A stretch of 50,329 nucleotides of DNA from a virus, in the IMG/VR virus record IMGVR_UViG_3300031607_000005, positions 1 through 50,329 of that record. One strand, written 5' to 3'. Position 1 is the first letter of the stretch; every line of letters begins with the position of its first letter. The notes beneath the pieces are model-generated. The model had not been told where the DNA came from. It saw only the letters and a list, made by a program, of their open reading frames with translations, and did not search any database. The translations under genes and the position numbers were made by a program. Shown in pieces: positions 50,265 to 50,329 of the stretch.

Positions 50265-50329
50265 ATGGAAGACCACGAAAAATTACAATCCCCATCAAGG
50301 CACTCATTGCCAGAGCTATTCCGCGCCTT
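50265..50329 (+). CDS. Cassette 9 protein, cut by window edge
   Basis: ATG at 50265, 12 bases after the site 8 core, reads MEDHEKLQSPSRHSLPELFR and is open at the end of the window. It shows that the array continues. Too short for a functional call. Confidence 0.4.
   Translation, partial: MEDHEKLQSPSRHSLPELFRA

Larger units (their letters stand above)
46642..50329 (+). mobile_element. Integron-like gene-cassette array (continues past window)
   Basis: Eight complete attC-like sites plus one leading half site separate at least nine plus-strand cassettes. In all eight complete cassettes the arm over the stop codon (R'') is the reverse complement of the sequence at the start of that same cassette (R'): seven bases in most, six in cassette 2, with one G-T wobble in cassette 4. 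Inner arms of each site pair across the junction with an extrahelical G at the same place in every site. R''-L'' spacers are about 6 bases and L'-R' spacers 5. This is the logic of integron attC sites. Cores are GTTCGCC, GTTAGCC, GTTCTAC, GTTAGAT, GTTCGTT, GTTCTCC and GATATGC/GATATAC, mostly not the canonical GTTRRRY. No tyrosine-type integrase gene is in the window. Confidence 0.85.

Overview
This window looks like part of a tailed double-stranded DNA bacteriophage genome, probably from an environmental sample. The evidence is a complete head/neck/tail-fibre gene block, tight gene packing, many small hypothetical genes and no bacterial housekeeping genes. Almost no gene has a Shine-Dalgarno sequence; starts sit in an A/T-rich context of the type AAATAATATG. 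I cannot name the host. Large terminase, DNA polymerase, primase and endolysin were not recognised, so the genome must extend beyond both ends.

Bases 1-27979 are the late block, almost all on the minus strand. In transcription order: a basic linker protein, a 4328-residue polyvalent virion protein, a portal, two small proteins, an acidic scaffold-like protein, an N4 gp56-type major capsid protein, two head-tail adaptor or tail-tube-like proteins, small Ser/Thr-rich proteins and two tail-fibre proteins (the last cut by the window edge). Consecutive genes often overlap as TAATG. Two plus-strand genes (9233-10809) interrupt the block. Two intergenic control regions (9141-9232 and 27980-28053) share TTGCAA palindromes at an identical 19-base spacing.

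Bases 28054-46637 run on the plus strand. They hold a possible small terminase, an XRE regulator, many small proteins, a 1.5 kb non-coding origin-like region (32473-33977: promoter, TTGCAA cluster, 22-base tandem repeats, G-rich tract), a set of genes preceded by a repeated structured leader, a MoxR/CobS-like AAA+ ATPase with a CobT-like VWA partner, an SNF2 helicase, a candidate 100-nt small RNA with its own promoter and terminator, a zinc-ribbon protein with an SSB-like tail, and an HNH nuclease.

Bases 46642-50329 (continuing past the edge) are the most unusual part: an integron-like array of gene cassettes. Eight complete attC-like sites separate short plus-strand genes. In every complete cassette the 7-8 base arm at the stop codon is the reverse complement of the sequence at the start of that same cassette, with one G-T wobble in cassette 4 and six bases in cassette 2. 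The inner arms of each site pair across the junction with conserved extrahelical bases, as in integron attC sites. Four of these sites, and a leading half site, carry an ATG in their loop, so the site encodes the N-terminal leader of the next cassette's gene. Cargo includes a DNA methyltransferase, a Lar-like zinc ribbon (both plausible anti-restriction functions), a ribbon/looped-hinge DNA-binding-like protein and several small phage proteins. No integron integrase is visible in the window.
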